DNA of 55,081 nt from Burkholderiales bacterium (lineage in GTDB: Bacteria; Pseudomonadota; Gammaproteobacteria; Burkholderiales; Burkholderiaceae_C), in assembly GCA_003963005.1 (NCBI GenBank), contig RXJW01000106.1, forward strand, positions 1 through 55,081, given 5' to 3'. Below are positions 1 to 9,079 of the stretch, one piece after another. Below the pieces are notes generated by a model. It was not told where the DNA came from, did not search any database, and saw only the letters and a list, made by a program, of their open reading frames with translations. The position numbers and the translations under genes are program-made. Within the stretch, counting starts at the first letter, position 1. Each line of letters starts with the position of its first letter.

Positions 1-241
1 CGCCCACATGACCTGCAACAAGAACGGCATCCCCAACGACCCGCAGAAGCCGATGGTGACCAGCGGCATCCGCCTGGGCACGCCGGCCATGACGACGCGC
101 GGCTTCAAGGAAGAGCAGGTCCGCCAGACCGCCCACCTGATCGCGGACGTGCTCGACAACCCGCACGACGAAGCCAACCTGGCCGCGGTGCGCGAGAAGG
201 TCGCCGCGCTGACGGCCGCGTTCCCGGTCTATCGCGGCTGA
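1..241 (+). CDS. glyA: Serine hydroxymethyltransferase, C-terminal end (partial)
   Basis: Only the last 79 or so codons are in the window; the reading frame is already open at base 2. The fragment reads [14 protein letters not shown] followed by [11 protein letters not shown], the conserved C-terminal segment of the PLP enzyme GlyA, which interconverts serine plus tetrahydrofolate with glycine plus 5,10-methylenetetrahydrofolate in the cytoplasm. The Arg in SGIRLGTPA binds the substrate carboxylate in this family. nrdR follows 28 bp downstream in the same direction, a common glyA-nrdR arrangement in betaproteobacteria, so co-transcription is likely. Confidence 0.95.
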   Translation, partial: AHMTCNKNGIPNDPQKPMVTSGIRLGTPAMTTRGFKEEQVRQTAHLIADVLDNPHDEANLAAVREKVAALTAAFPVYRG

Positions 242-269
242 CGGGCGGCTGATCGCCCTCTGACCCCGC

Positions 270-713
270 ATGCGCTGCCCGTTCTGCTCTCACACCGAGA
301 CCCAGGTCGCCGAGACCCGGGAATCGGATGAGGGCGACGTCGTCCGGCGCCGGCGCCGCTGCCTGTCCTGCGACAAGCGCTTCACGACCTACGAGCGGGC
401 GGACATCGCCATGCCGTCGGTCGTCAAGAAGGACGGGCGGCGCGCCGATTTCGACCCCGCCAAGCTGCGCGGCTCGATGCAGTTGGCCCTGCGCAAACGG
501 CCGGTCAGCGTCGAGCAGATCGACGCGGCGATCAACCGCATCGAAGAAAAGCTGCTTGCCAGCGGTGCGCGGGAGATCGCCTCGACCCGGCTCGGTGAGC
601 TGGTCATGCGCGAGCTCAAGCGCATCGACAAGGTGGCCTACGTGCGGTTCGCGTCGGTCTACCGCAGCTTCGAGGACGTGGACGAGTTCCGCCAGCTGAT
701 CCGCGAGATCTGA
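270..713 (+). CDS. nrdR: Transcriptional repressor NrdR
   Basis: 147 aa, the usual NrdR length. An N-terminal zinc ribbon has two Cys pairs (CPFC at residues 3-6 and CLSC around 31-34) next to an Arg-rich stretch. An ATP-cone domain follows from about residue 49 ([12 protein letters not shown], then [16 protein letters not shown]). NrdR binds NrdR boxes upstream of ribonucleotide reductase genes and represses them according to the ATP/dATP bound in the cone. The ATG lies 28 bp after glyA with no clear Shine-Dalgarno sequence, so translation probably depends on the upstream gene. A weak hairpin (GGGGA/TCCCC, 718-732) follows the stop. Confidence 0.96.
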   Translation: MRCPFCSHTETQVAETRESDEGDVVRRRRRCLSCDKRFTTYERADIAMPSVVKKDGRRADFDPAKLRGSMQLALRKRPVSVEQIDAAINRIEEKLLASGAREIASTRLGELVMRELKRIDKVAYVRFASVYRSFEDVDEFRQLIREI

Positions 714-807
714 TCCAGGGGATGCCGTCCCCGCTTCCGTGGACGGCGGGACGGCGTGAGGCACGCTTCCTAGAGTTCGCCGGTTTCACGACGGCTCCGG
801 GACACTC

Positions 808-1350
808 ATGCATCGCCCTTTCGTCGCCCGGTGCGGCCGCGGCGTCACCTTGATCGAAATGTGCGTCGTCCTCGGCATCGTGGCGCTGCTGTTCGGTCAA
901 CTCGTGCCGTCGATGCACAGGTTGCGCGAACGCGTGCTGCTGCGGGCCACCGCCGATGCCCTTGGTGACGACCTGCGGCTCGCCCGCGAGGAGTCCGTCC
1001 GGTTGAACCGGCCGGTGTTCTTTCGCATCAGCGGCAAAGGCGCCGGGGCCTGCTACCTGCTCCACCTGGGCTCACCGAATGGTTGCGACTGCGCCGGCGG
1101 TCGCCCGCAGTGCGTCGGTCCTGGGGCCTCCGTCATCAAGGCGACGTGGCTGGCGCCCGGTCAGGCACTTCGGCTGACCAGCAACATCGAATCCATGGCT
1201 TTCCTGCGGTCGCGAGGCAGCGTGTCGCCGACCGGCAGCATCGAAGTGCGGCTCAATGAGCGGGAGGCGATCCGGGTGGTGGTGGCGATCACTGGTCGAG
1301 TCCGCAGTTGCTACACGTCGGCGCCAATCGGCAACCTCCGCCCCTGCTGA
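808..1350 (+). CDS. GspH/FimT-family minor pseudopilin
   Basis: 180 aa. It opens with a type III (prepilin) leader: a basic start, the cleavage-site sequence GVTLIEMCVVLGIVALLFG, and one hydrophobic helix, so PilD should cut just before the hydrophobic stretch and methylate the new N-terminus. The residue before the cut is Gly12, and Glu17 is the conserved E5 of the mature pilin. The C-terminal part carries several Cys (CYLL, CDCAGG, CVG, CY, C-terminal PC) likely to form disulfides. It is the first gene of a minor-pilin operon. A -10-like TAGAGT at 771-776 lies upstream. Exact role (FimU- or FimT-like) cannot be fixed from sequence alone. Confidence 0.85.
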   Translation: MHRPFVARCGRGVTLIEMCVVLGIVALLFGQLVPSMHRLRERVLLRATADALGDDLRLAREESVRLNRPVFFRISGKGAGACYLLHLGSPNGCDCAGGRPQCVGPGASVIKATWLAPGQALRLTSNIESMAFLRSRGSVSPTGSIEVRLNEREAIRVVVAITGRVRSCYTSAPIGNLRPC

Positions 1351-1448
1351 CTCCCTTATTCGTGGTGGATTCCGACCAGCGGTCACCGTTGGACGATGAG
1401 CGGTCGATCGCGGGCGTGCGCCTGAAAAACGAGGAAGAGAATCAATCC

Positions 1449-1931
1449 ATGCGCAATTTGTCACAACTGAAGCCCCGCGGCTTCACGCTCGTTGAACTGA
1501 TGGTTGCGCTCGCCATCGCCGGCATCTTGGCGGCAATCGCCTACCCGGCCTACGTCAAGCAGATGCAGAAAGGTCGCCGCGCCGACGCGATCGCGGCGTT
1601 GACGGTCATCATGCAGGCGCAGGAACGCTACCGCAGCAACGTCGCCAACTACGCGTCGGCCTTCGCGGACCTCCAGATGACCACGGCGTCTCTGGCGCAG
1701 TTGGCGCCCCACTATCAGTTTGCGCTCAGCGGCGTCGGCCCGCAGGCCGGATTCTCGACGGGGTTCCAAGTGACGGCATCGGTCGTTGCGGGCAGTCCGC
1801 AGGCATCCGACCTGACCTGCAAGACCCTGACCGTGACCCTCCTGGGCGCGAACCCGACCTATGCGGCCACTGGCGACCCGAACAACACCGGGACGGATAT
1901 CGACACCAGTTCCCAATGCTGGCCGAGGTGA
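1449..1931 (+). CDS. pilE: Type IV pilin, PilE-like
   Basis: 160 aa. I chose the ATG at 1449 because a GAGGAAGAGA Shine-Dalgarno-like stretch (about 1430-1440) sits just upstream and the leader then reads normally: MRNLSQLKPRG, then FTLVELMVALAIAGILA. The earlier in-frame ATG at 1308 would put 47 extra residues in front of the prepilin leader. The mature part has AYPAYVKQMQKGRRADA, the classic PilE minor-pilin alpha-1 helix, and a C-terminal Cys pair (CKTL and SQCWP) forming the D-region loop. It is probably a minor component of the pilus tip complex encoded by this operon. Confidence 0.88.
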   Translation: MRNLSQLKPRGFTLVELMVALAIAGILAAIAYPAYVKQMQKGRRADAIAALTVIMQAQERYRSNVANYASAFADLQMTTASLAQLAPHYQFALSGVGPQAGFSTGFQVTASVVAGSPQASDLTCKTLTVTLLGANPTYAATGDPNNTGTDIDTSSQCWPR

Positions 1932-1936
1932 CCGAG

Positions 1937-2521
1937 ATGCGAGCGATGACAACCTGCTTGAGCCGTCTCAGAGGCATCACCCTCATCGAGCTGATGGTGG
2001 CCGTGGCCGTGCTTGGTGTGCTGCTTGCCGTCGCCGCCCCCTCCCTGAGCGATCTGCTGGAGCGCCGGCGTGTCGCAGCCGTCGCCGACGAGCTGGCCGG
2101 CGTGCTGACCTACGCCAAGGCCGAAACCAATGCCACCAATTCGCAGCTCTTCGTGCGCTTCGACCCGGATCCCAACCAGTCCATGAGCTGCGCTGCCGTG
2201 GTGACCACATCCGGCTTGAACCGCTGCCGCTGCTACCTGTCGCCCACGTCCGTCTGCCCGCGCACGTCGTCGGAGCTGCTGCGGCTGTTCCAGTTGCCGC
2301 GGGATCACGTCAGGTTCAGTGCCAGTGCCACGAATTGGGCTGGGTCACCGAACTACATCATCTTCGAACGCGAGCAGATGGGCATCCAGACTCAGGGGTT
2401 CCAGCTCAATGTGGTTGGCATGCGACGTGGGTATGCGCTGCGCGTGGAAGTCAACACGGCCGGGCGGGTGAAGATCTGCTCGCCCAACGGCGACATGACG
2501 GGGTACGCGACATGCGTCTGA
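1937..2521 (+). CDS. FimT/GspH-family minor pseudopilin
   Basis: 194 aa from ATG 1937; alternatives are ATG 1916 and 1946. GAGG at 1925-1928 is 8 nt before 1937, which favours it. The leader is short, then GITLIELMVAVAVLGVLLA provides the PilD site and transmembrane helix. The body has several Cys (CAAV, CRCYL, VCPR, CSPN, C-terminal CV). The family is GspH/FimT, minor pseudopilins that help start pilus assembly and, for FimT, can bind DNA during uptake. The last codons overlap the start of the PilW gene, so the two are translationally coupled. Confidence 0.85.
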   Translation: MRAMTTCLSRLRGITLIELMVAVAVLGVLLAVAAPSLSDLLERRRVAAVADELAGVLTYAKAETNATNSQLFVRFDPDPNQSMSCAAVVTTSGLNRCRCYLSPTSVCPRTSSELLRLFQLPRDHVRFSASATNWAGSPNYIIFEREQMGIQTQGFQLNVVGMRRGYALRVEVNTAGRVKICSPNGDMTGYATCV

Positions 2522-3255
2522 AGCACCGCATCGGACGCCAGCTCGCACGCCGGACGCAGCGAGGCATTGGCCTGATCGAGTTGATGGTGGGCATCACGGT
2601 GGGCTTGATCGTGACCGCCGGGGCCGCCCTCGTGGCCACCCGGCAGATCACCGAACACCGCCGGCTGATGCTCGAAGTCCAGATCCAGCAGGACCTGCGT
2701 GTGGCCGCAGACATGATCCAGCAGGAGATGCGCCGCGCGGGATTCCGCGGTGCACCGGCCAATGGCACCTGGGAACCTGAGCACATGAGCAACGCGCCCG
2801 CGACCGTGCCGGCCAGGGCGCCGACGCCGAACCCCTACGCGGCGCTGACCGTGAGCGGATCCGGCACGGTACTGAACTACCGGTACGCGGGCTTCTTGAA
2901 CGGGGTCCCGAACGGGACCGACGTCGTTCAGGACTCCGAGCAGTTTGCCGTCAAGGTGTCCAACAAGACCCTCTACCTGCAGAAGGGGCTGATCAACGGC
3001 CAGCCGAACTGGCAGCCGATCACGGACCCCGACACCGTCGAGATCATCGCTTTCACCCCGGTCATCACGTCCGAGCAGATCCCGCTGGATGACCTGTGCA
3101 TCTGCCCGGCTGGCGGATGCGCCCCGGCCACCCAGACGCTGCGGCGGGTCGACATCACCATCCAGGGAGTGGCCAAGTCTGACGCGGCCGTGAAGCGCAC
3201 GCTGACGATCAGCGAAAAGATCCGTGCCGACGACATCGGCGCCGGCTGCCCATGA
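2512..3255 (+). CDS. pilW: Minor pilin PilW
   Basis: 247 aa. ATG 2512 overlaps the previous gene by 10 bp. After a basic N-terminus comes GIGLIELMVGITVGLIV, the prepilin site and helix, then ATRQITEHRRLMLEVQIQQD and a RVAADMIQQEMRRAGFRG segment that is very characteristic of PilW. PilW works with PilV and PilX at the pilus tip or base to prime polymerisation. A Cys-rich stretch (CICPAGGC) lies near residue 200. The gene ends 4 bp inside the next one (ATGA overlap), so it belongs to a tightly coupled operon. Confidence 0.9.
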   Translation: MRLKHRIGRQLARRTQRGIGLIELMVGITVGLIVTAGAALVATRQITEHRRLMLEVQIQQDLRVAADMIQQEMRRAGFRGAPANGTWEPEHMSNAPATVPARAPTPNPYAALTVSGSGTVLNYRYAGFLNGVPNGTDVVQDSEQFAVKVSNKTLYLQKGLINGQPNWQPITDPDTVEIIAFTPVITSEQIPLDDLCICPAGGCAPATQTLRRVDITIQGVAKSDAAVKRTLTISEKIRADDIGAGCP

Positions 3256-4574
3256 AGCTGCGCCAAGCCCCGAGTTCAAGCCGCGCCCAGCGCGGTGCAG
3301 CGACCTTGATCGTCGTGATGGTGCTGTTCCTCGTGATGGCGCTGCTGGCGGCCTACGCCAATCGAAGCCTCGTGTTCGAGCAGCGGATCGCAGGCGGCTA
3401 CTACAAGGCGAGCGTGGCCCAGGAAGTCGCCGAAGGTGGCGTGGACTGGACCCTGTCGATGCTGAACGGACCCGCCATCGACGGCAGTTGCCAGGCTGTC
3501 GCCACCGGCGGCACCCGCTTCGTCGACAAGTACATGCAGATCTCAGCGGCGGATCGCCTCGGCACGCCGCTGGTGACCATCAATGGGCTCGTGGCAGCGG
3601 ACTGCGTGCGCGGCGGCAACTCGCTCAACTGCCGCTGCCCCAACCCTGACACCCGCACGGTCCAGCCACAGACGGTCGTCGCCGGCAGCCTGGTGCCCAG
3701 CTTTGGTGTCCGGGTGGGAACGGACATCAATCCCCGCTACGGCAACTTCCAGTTGATCTCTTACGGCTGCACGGACAGCAGCGTCGACAACTGTTACGGC
3801 TCTGCGGTGTCCGCCGACCGCGGCCGCACCGCGACAGCCCTGTCGGAACAGATCGCGACAGTCGGCTTCATCGCGGCGGTGCCGTCATCGCCAGCCGCGC
3901 CGCTCACCGTCAAAGGCACGCTGACCACCGCCGGCTCCGGTGGCCTCGGCTTGCACAACACCGACGCCACCACGGCGGGCACACTCGTCATGTCGGGCGG
4001 CCCGGCACCCGCCCTGATCGACAGCCGCATGGACACGGCGCCCGGGACGCCTCCCGCCCAGGCCCAGGTGTTTTCCTACGGCCAGCTCAGCGGCATGAAC
4101 AACACCGTGTTCTTCCAGAGCTACCTGGGCATCGCACCGGCCCGCTATCGCAATCACCCTGCCCTGCGCGAAGTCACTTGCCCGGCGGGCGGCGGCGACT
4201 GCGGCCCCGCCTTGCTGGCTGCCTACAACGCGGGCAAGCGAATCCTTTGGGTCGAGGGGCCGTTGGAGATCAGCAGCAACGTCGTCATCGGCACCACGGC
4301 CGCTCCCGTGCTCATCATCGCGAATGGCGCTGTCGTCATGTCCGGCCCGATGCAGATTGCCGGCATGCTGGTGGCCCTCGGCAATCTGGACTGGACGAAC
4401 ACGGGCGGCCTCGCGTCGACCTTCACGGGCATGATCCTCGTCCAGGGCAACATGAGCGCCAACGGTGGCATGGACATTGTCTACAGCCAGGACATTGCCA
4501 ACCATCTCCGCAACCGGCTCGGCAGCTACGCGCGCGTGTCCGGCGGCCTGCAGCACTCCAACAACTCCGACTGA
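3252..4574 (+). CDS. pilX: PilX-like minor pilin, unusually long
   Basis: 440 aa, about twice the usual PilX length. The N-terminal 60 residues are PilX-like: RGAATLIVVMVLFLVMALLA, then YANRSLVFEQRIAGGYY, with no Glu5-type FTLIE box, as is normal for PilX/GspK-type pilins. The extra C-terminal 250 residues are rich in Gly, Thr and short hydrophobic repeats (for example LEISSNVVIGTTAAPVLIIA and GPMQIAGMLVALGNLDW) and look like a beta-solenoid or adhesin-type domain rather than a normal pilin fold. That reading is inference. It sits between pilW and pilV. Confidence 0.82.
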   Translation: MKLRQAPSSSRAQRGAATLIVVMVLFLVMALLAAYANRSLVFEQRIAGGYYKASVAQEVAEGGVDWTLSMLNGPAIDGSCQAVATGGTRFVDKYMQISAADRLGTPLVTINGLVAADCVRGGNSLNCRCPNPDTRTVQPQTVVAGSLVPSFGVRVGTDINPRYGNFQLISYGCTDSSVDNCYGSAVSADRGRTATALSEQIATVGFIAAVPSSPAAPLTVKGTLTTAGSGGLGLHNTDATTAGTLVMSGGPAPALIDSRMDTAPGTPPAQAQVFSYGQLSGMNNTVFFQSYLGIAPARYRNHPALREVTCPAGGGDCGPALLAAYNAGKRILWVEGPLEISSNVVIGTTAAPVLIIANGAVVMSGPMQIAGMLVALGNLDWTNTGGLASTFTGMILVQGNMSANGGMDIVYSQDIANHLRNRLGSYARVSGGLQHSNNSD

Positions 4575-4585
4575 CCCAGGCTGGC

Positions 4586-5914
4586 ATGAGCACCCCCTCG
4601 CCCTCCTTGCTCGCCCGGCGGCGGCTCGACCGCCAGCGCGGTGTCACGCTGATCGAAGCGCTCGTCGCGCTGCTGGTCATGTCCTTCGGCATGCTGGCGC
4701 TCGTCGGTCTGATGAGCAATCTGCGCTTCGGTGCCGACCTCGCCAAGCAACGCAGCGAGGCGATGCGCATCGCGCGGGCCGAGATTGCGCAGGCGCGCGA
4801 CTACTCGGTGCTGGACCGGACGGCAGCCACGCCTGCCACGACGCGGGCCTACAGCGACATCGCGTCTTTCCAGCAGCCCAAGCTGCTGACGCCGGCCGAT
4901 TCGAACACCACGTACACCGTGAACCGGTCTGTTTCGGCGCTCACGACAGGCGGCGACGGCAAGCTGGTGCGCCTGAGCGTGACCTGGACGGACCGGACCA
5001 GCCAGGTCCAGACCGTGAATCTGGACACCGTCATCCCGCGGGTCGACCCCGTCTTCAGCGCTGCGCTCGGCTTCGTGCCGCAAGGCGGGCCGCGCACGCC
5101 AGCGGGTGGCCGCAGCCCGGTGATTCCGGCCGACGCCAAGCAACTCGACAAGGACAACAGCGCCTTCCGACCCAGCAGCCTGGGCAGCACGGTCTGGGTC
5201 TTCAACAACCTGACCGGCGCGATCGTCGGCAAGTGCACCATCCCGGCGGGTACGCCCGTGTCGGCCCTGACGTCGGCTGACGTGGCGACCTGCAACAACA
5301 ACACCAACGGGCTGCTGCTCAGCGGCACGGTGCGTTTCTCGAACACCAACCCGCCCAATCCCACGGTGCCCGAAGCGATGGCCATTCCGCTCGGGATCGA
5401 CTTCAACGGCGGCAACTACCTGCTGCCGCGATGGGTCAATGGCGCGCCGGTCCGCAACGCCCAGGGCGTGATCCAGACCGACAGCTACACCGCCAATCCG
5501 CCCACGCCGGCGGGTGGCAATCCGCCCAACTTCGAGTGCTTCAACGACTCGCCGCCCAGCGCGCCGAGCCTGCAGCCCTTCGTCAACTACTACTGCATCG
5601 TCTACCAGAGCACGCCCGGTGTGGTCTGGTCTGGCAAGGTGGTGTTGACCGGCTTCAGCGTCGGTACCAATTCGACGGATTTACGGGTCTGCCGCTACAG
5701 CGCCGACTACAACGGCAGCGGCGACATGTTCACGGCCGACAAGCGGCTGCTCGACAACGCCGAGCACCCCGAGGTGTATGGACAGGTCCGCGAATCGCTC
5801 GTGCGCCAGAACTACCTGGTGGTGCGCGGTGACCGCACCTGCCCCACGGCGCCCGCAGTGGCGCCGGCCAATGGCGTCTTCGCCGATTACTCGACGATCC
5901 AGCACCAGCCCTGA
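4586..5914 (+). CDS. pilV: Minor pilin PilV, long form
   Basis: 442 aa from ATG 4586. Leader MSTPSPSLLARRRLDRQRG is followed by VTLIEALVALLVMSFGMLAL, the PilV signature, and SNLRFGADLAKQRSEAMRIA. Typical PilV proteins are under 200 residues, so the C-terminal 250 residues are extra. They contain Cys (CTIPAG, CNNN, CFND, CIVY, CRY, CPTA) and many Asn, Thr and Pro, consistent with an extracellular domain exposed at the pilus tip. This is the last gene of the pilus operon; ribD follows 20 bp later with its own promoter-like hexamer. No pilY1 follows, although it usually accompanies pilVWX. Confidence 0.85.
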   Translation: MSTPSPSLLARRRLDRQRGVTLIEALVALLVMSFGMLALVGLMSNLRFGADLAKQRSEAMRIARAEIAQARDYSVLDRTAATPATTRAYSDIASFQQPKLLTPADSNTTYTVNRSVSALTTGGDGKLVRLSVTWTDRTSQVQTVNLDTVIPRVDPVFSAALGFVPQGGPRTPAGGRSPVIPADAKQLDKDNSAFRPSSLGSTVWVFNNLTGAIVGKCTIPAGTPVSALTSADVATCNNNTNGLLLSGTVRFSNTNPPNPTVPEAMAIPLGIDFNGGNYLLPRWVNGAPVRNAQGVIQTDSYTANPPTPAGGNPPNFECFNDSPPSAPSLQPFVNYYCIVYQSTPGVVWSGKVVLTGFSVGTNSTDLRVCRYSADYNGSGDMFTADKRLLDNAEHPEVYGQVRESLVRQNYLVVRGDRTCPTAPAVAPANGVFADYSTIQHQP

Positions 5915-5922
5915 TCGCTGGC

Positions 5923-5928
5923 TAGACT
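5923..5928 (+). promoter_or_regulatory. Candidate leaderless -10 element of ribD
   Basis: TAGACT lies 6 nt before the ribD ATG (5935), which has no Shine-Dalgarno sequence. Transcription starting about 7 nt after the hexamer would begin at the ATG itself. The same architecture recurs at seven other genes in this window. Confidence 0.45.
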
Positions 5929-5934
5929 GCCGGC

Positions 5935-6966
5935 ATGACGTCGCCGGACCTATCTGCCGCCCTCAAGCGCGCCCTCGCACTGGCCGAGCAGGCCATCGGC
6001 CTGACCGAGCCCAACCCGCGCGTGGGCTGCGTTCTCCTGGCGCCGGACGGCCGGGAACTCGGTGCCGGCCACACGCAGGCCGCGGGACAGGCCCATGCCG
6101 AAGTGATGGCGCTGCGCGATGCCGCGGCCCGCGGCCACGACGTGCGGGGCGCGACCGCCCTGGTGACGCTCGAGCCCTGCTCCCACCACGGCCGCACGCC
6201 GCCATGCTGTGACGCGCTCATCGCCGCCGGCATCGCCCGCGTCGTGGCCGCCGCGCAGGACCCGAACCCGCAAGTGGCCGGCCAGGGCCTCGCCCGCCTG
6301 CGTGCCGCCGGCATCGCCGTCGAGCTCGCCCCATCGGAGGACGAGGCGGCCTCGCGAGAACTCAACATCGGCTTCTTCTCGCGCATGCAGCGGGGCCGGC
6401 CTTTCGTGCGGCTCAAGTCCGCCATCTCGCTGGACGGTCGCACCGCACTGCCTGACGGGCGCAGCCAGTGGATCACGGGCGAAGCCGCCCGCGCCGATGG
6501 CCACGCCTGGCGCCGTCGCGCCGGCGCGGTGCTGACCGGCATCGGCACCGTGCTGGCCGACGACCCGCGGATGGACGTGCGCCTCGTGCCCACCGCACGA
6601 CAACCGCTGCGACTCGTCCTCGACCCCCACGGCCGCATGCCGGCCAGCGCGCGCATCCTGCAGCCGCCCGGCGAGGTCCGCGTGATCGGCCCTGGCCGCG
6701 CCGACCTGCCAGCGCTGCTGAGCGAACTGGGCGCCCTGGGCATCAACGAGTTGCACGTGGAAGCCGGTCCGACCCTGACCGGTGCATTCCTGGATGCCGG
6801 ACTCGTCGACGAACTGCTGATCTACCAGGCCCCGCTGCTCATCGGGGCCGGCCGTCCCCTGGCAGAACTGGCCCCGCTGGCTGCCCTGGGTGACGCGCGG
6901 CGCTGGCGCCTGATCGAAGCCACAACAATCGGGCAGGATCTGCGGCTTCGCCTGCGCCCAACCTAG
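5935..6966 (+). CDS. ribD: Bifunctional riboflavin biosynthesis deaminase/reductase RibD
   Basis: 343 aa. The N-terminal deaminase domain (about 1-145) has the zinc site [10 protein letters not shown] (around residue 52) and [12 protein letters not shown] (around 82-93), converting diaminohydroxyribosylaminopyrimidine phosphate to the amino-uracil. The C-terminal reductase domain (about 150-343; [28 protein letters not shown]) reduces the ribose with NADPH. These are the second and third steps of riboflavin synthesis. ribB and ribH follow. The riboflavin synthase gene (ribE/ribC), which in many relatives lies between ribD and ribB, is not here and must be elsewhere. Confidence 0.96.
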   Translation: MTSPDLSAALKRALALAEQAIGLTEPNPRVGCVLLAPDGRELGAGHTQAAGQAHAEVMALRDAAARGHDVRGATALVTLEPCSHHGRTPPCCDALIAAGIARVVAAAQDPNPQVAGQGLARLRAAGIAVELAPSEDEAASRELNIGFFSRMQRGRPFVRLKSAISLDGRTALPDGRSQWITGEAARADGHAWRRRAGAVLTGIGTVLADDPRMDVRLVPTARQPLRLVLDPHGRMPASARILQPPGEVRVIGPGRADLPALLSELGALGINELHVEAGPTLTGAFLDAGLVDELLIYQAPLLIGAGRPLAELAPLAALGDARRWRLIEATTIGQDLRLRLRPT

Positions 6967-6976
6967 GGTCGCCACC

Positions 6977-6982
6977 TACAAT
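6977..6982 (+). promoter_or_regulatory. Candidate leaderless -10 element of ribB
   Basis: TACAAT, one mismatch from the sigma-70 consensus, lies 8 nt before the ribB ATG (6991). Only 24 bp separate ribD and ribB, leaving no room for an FMN riboswitch and showing no Shine-Dalgarno sequence. Confidence 0.5.
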
Positions 6983-6990
6983 CGCCGGTT

Positions 6991-8088
6991 ATGCCCATCT
7001 CTCCCATTCCTGAGCTGGTCGCCGAGATGGCGGCCGGCCGCATGGTCATCCTGGTGGACGAGGAAGACCGCGAGAACGAAGGTGATCTCGTCCTCGCCGC
7101 CGACCTCGTCACGCCCGAGGCCATCAACTTCATGGCCAAGCACGGCCGCGGCCTCATCTGCCTGACCCTGCCGCGCGAGCACTGCGAGCGGCTGCAACTG
7201 CCGCCCATGACGCGCCGCAACGGCACGCAGCACGGCACGGCCTTCACCGTCTCCATCGAGGCTGCGACCGGCGTGACCACCGGCATCTCCGCCGCCGACC
7301 GCGCCCGCACCGTGCAGGCGGCCGTCGCGCCGGGCGCCAAGCCGACCGACCTCGTGCAGCCCGGCCACATCTTCCCGCTGCAGGCCCAGGATGGCGGCGT
7401 GCTGATGCGTGCGGGTCATACCGAAGCCGGCTGTGATCTGGCCCGCATGGCCGGCCTGTCGGCCACCTCCGTGATCTGCGAGATCATGAAGGACGACGGC
7501 ACGATGGCCCGCCTGCCCGACCTCGAAATCTTTGCCCAGGAACACGGCCTGAAGATCGGCACCATTGCCGACCTCATCGAATACCGCAGCCGCCACGAAA
7601 GCCTCATCACACGCGTGGCCGAGCGCCGCCTGAACACGGCGCAAGGCGAGTTTGCCTGCCATGTGTTCACCGACCGCACCGGCGGCACGCACCTGGCGCT
7701 GAGCCACGGCGCCTGGAGCGCCGCCGATGAAGTCCTCGTGCGCGTGCATGAACCGCTGTCGGTGCTCGACCTGCTGGAAGCCGGCAACTGCGGCCACTCC
7801 TGGGGCCTGCCCGCCGCGCTGGCCGCGCTCCGAGCCAGCCCCGCGGGTGTCGCCGTGCTGCTGAACTGCGGCGAGGACGCCGCCGGGCTGCTGTCGCGCG
7901 TGAAGGCCAGCGAAACCCCGCCCGCTCCGCGCGGCGCGATGGACCTGCGCACCTACGGCGTCGGCGCCCAGATCCTGAAGGCCCTGGGCGTGCACCGCAT
8001 GAAGCTGCTGGGCAGCCCGCGGCGCATGCCCAGTATGACCGGTTACGGGCTGGAAGTGACCGGCTTCGTGGCGTCTCCGTCCTGCTGA
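6991..8088 (+). CDS. ribB: 3,4-dihydroxy-2-butanone 4-phosphate synthase with degenerate GTP cyclohydrolase II-like domain
   Basis: 365 aa. Residues 1-205 form a complete DHBP synthase: [12 protein letters not shown] binds substrate and metal, [13 protein letters not shown] and [11 protein letters not shown] are also conserved. It makes the four-carbon unit from ribulose 5-phosphate. Residues 206-365 align with GTP cyclohydrolase II, but the zinc-binding Cys cluster expected around the GDxxxSxRCDCG motif is absent; the matching stretch reads [17 protein letters not shown]. The second domain therefore cannot be a normal cyclohydrolase, and a separate ribA is needed elsewhere. C-terminal [13 protein letters not shown] is still recognisable. 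Confidence 0.92.
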   Translation: MPISPIPELVAEMAAGRMVILVDEEDRENEGDLVLAADLVTPEAINFMAKHGRGLICLTLPREHCERLQLPPMTRRNGTQHGTAFTVSIEAATGVTTGISAADRARTVQAAVAPGAKPTDLVQPGHIFPLQAQDGGVLMRAGHTEAGCDLARMAGLSATSVICEIMKDDGTMARLPDLEIFAQEHGLKIGTIADLIEYRSRHESLITRVAERRLNTAQGEFACHVFTDRTGGTHLALSHGAWSAADEVLVRVHEPLSVLDLLEAGNCGHSWGLPAALAALRASPAGVAVLLNCGEDAAGLLSRVKASETPPAPRGAMDLRTYGVGAQILKALGVHRMKLLGSPRRMPSMTGYGLEVTGFVASPSC

Positions 8089-8105
8089 CCCCTGAGAGGC
8101 AAGCG

Positions 8106-8579
8106 ATGCAAGATTCCGATCAAGGCCTGCCCGGCTTCGAGGGCGCCATGGATGGCAGCGAGCTGAGCATCGCCATCGTGCAGGCGCGCTTCAACGATTC
8201 CATCACGTCGGCCCTCGCGAGCGCCTGCCTGGCCGAGCTGTCGGTGCTGGGCGTGCCGGCCGAAGCCATCCGCCACGTGACCGTGCCCGGTGCGCTGGAA
8301 GTGCCGCTGGCGCTGCAGGCGCTGGCCGAAACCAACGACTACGACGCGCTGATCGCCCTTGGCTGCATCATCCGCGGCGAGACCTACCACTTCGAGCTGG
8401 TCGCCAACGAGAGCGGCTCGGCGGTCACCCGCGTGGGGCTGGACCACGGCATCCCGATCGCCAACGCCATCCTCACCGTCGAGAACGAGGCCCAGGCCTG
8501 GGCCCGCGCCGAACCCAAGGGCCGCGACGCCGCGCGCGTGGCCGTCGAGATGGCCAACCTGCTGAAAGACATCGAGTGA
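8106..8579 (+). CDS. ribH: 6,7-dimethyl-8-ribityllumazine synthase
   Basis: 157 aa, normal length. It condenses the RibD product, after dephosphorylation, with dihydroxybutanone phosphate to give lumazine, the penultimate step of riboflavin synthesis. Visible family features are [10 protein letters not shown] near the N-terminus, [10 protein letters not shown], and the active-site segment [14 protein letters not shown] carrying the catalytic His. The protein normally forms pentamers or 60-mer shells. GAGAGGCAAGCG upstream provides a Shine-Dalgarno sequence. The stop overlaps the GTG start of nusB (GTGA), giving a ribH-nusB coupling that is common in proteobacteria. Confidence 0.97.
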   Translation: MQDSDQGLPGFEGAMDGSELSIAIVQARFNDSITSALASACLAELSVLGVPAEAIRHVTVPGALEVPLALQALAETNDYDALIALGCIIRGETYHFELVANESGSAVTRVGLDHGIPIANAILTVENEAQAWARAEPKGRDAARVAVEMANLLKDIE

Positions 8580-9079
8580 ACGCACCCAAGACCGCATCCA
8601 AGACGGCCGCTCCCGCAGGCAAGTCCCCGGCAGGCAAGAAAGCTCCGGCCAAATCCGCCCGCCGCCGCTCCCGCGAGGCCGCCGTGCAGGGCCTCTACCA
8701 GTGGCTGCTGACCGGCGAAGACCTGGGCGCCATCGTCGCGCTGGGCCGCGAGCAGGAAGGCTATGCCAAGCTCGACGTGAAGCACTACGACGCCCTGCTG
8801 ACCGGCTGCGTCGCCGAGGCCGCCGATCTCGACGCCATCCTGTCGCGCCACGTCGACCGCCAGACCACCGAGCTCTCGCCCATCGAGCATGCGATCCTGA
8901 TGATCGGCGCCTACGAGCTCAAGCACTGCATCGACATCCCGTACAAGGTCGCCATCAACGAAGCCGTCGAGCTGGCCAAGTCCTTCGGCGGCACCGATGG
9001 CCACAAGTACGTCAACGGCGTGCTCGACCGCGCAGCCGTCGACCTGCGCCCCCTTGAGGTGACGGCCAAACGCGGATGA
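8576..9079 (+). CDS. nusB: Transcription antitermination factor NusB
   Basis: 167 aa with a GTG start at 8576 overlapping the ribH stop. The first 30 residues are an Ala/Lys/Pro-rich extension ([18 protein letters not shown]); the NusB fold begins at [16 protein letters not shown]. Conserved blocks include [35 protein letters not shown] and [10 protein letters not shown]. NusB with NusE binds boxA in rRNA leaders to suppress Rho-dependent termination. The 3' end overlaps the aminotransferase gene by 4 bp. Confidence 0.96.
   Translation: MNAPKTASKTAAPAGKSPAGKKAPAKSARRRSREAAVQGLYQWLLTGEDLGAIVALGREQEGYAKLDVKHYDALLTGCVAEAADLDAILSRHVDRQTTELSPIEHAILMIGAYELKHCIDIPYKVAINEAVELAKSFGGTDGHKYVNGVLDRAAVDLRPLEVTAKRG

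Noticed and set aside
1308..1448. Upstream start for PilE adding 47 residues
   Set aside because: It would bury the prepilin leader; the ATG at 1449 has a good ribosome site and a normal leader length.
6900..6991. FMN riboswitch upstream of ribB
   Set aside because: Only 24 bp separate ribD and ribB, the conserved RFN helices are not visible, and a -10-like hexamer sits directly before the start.
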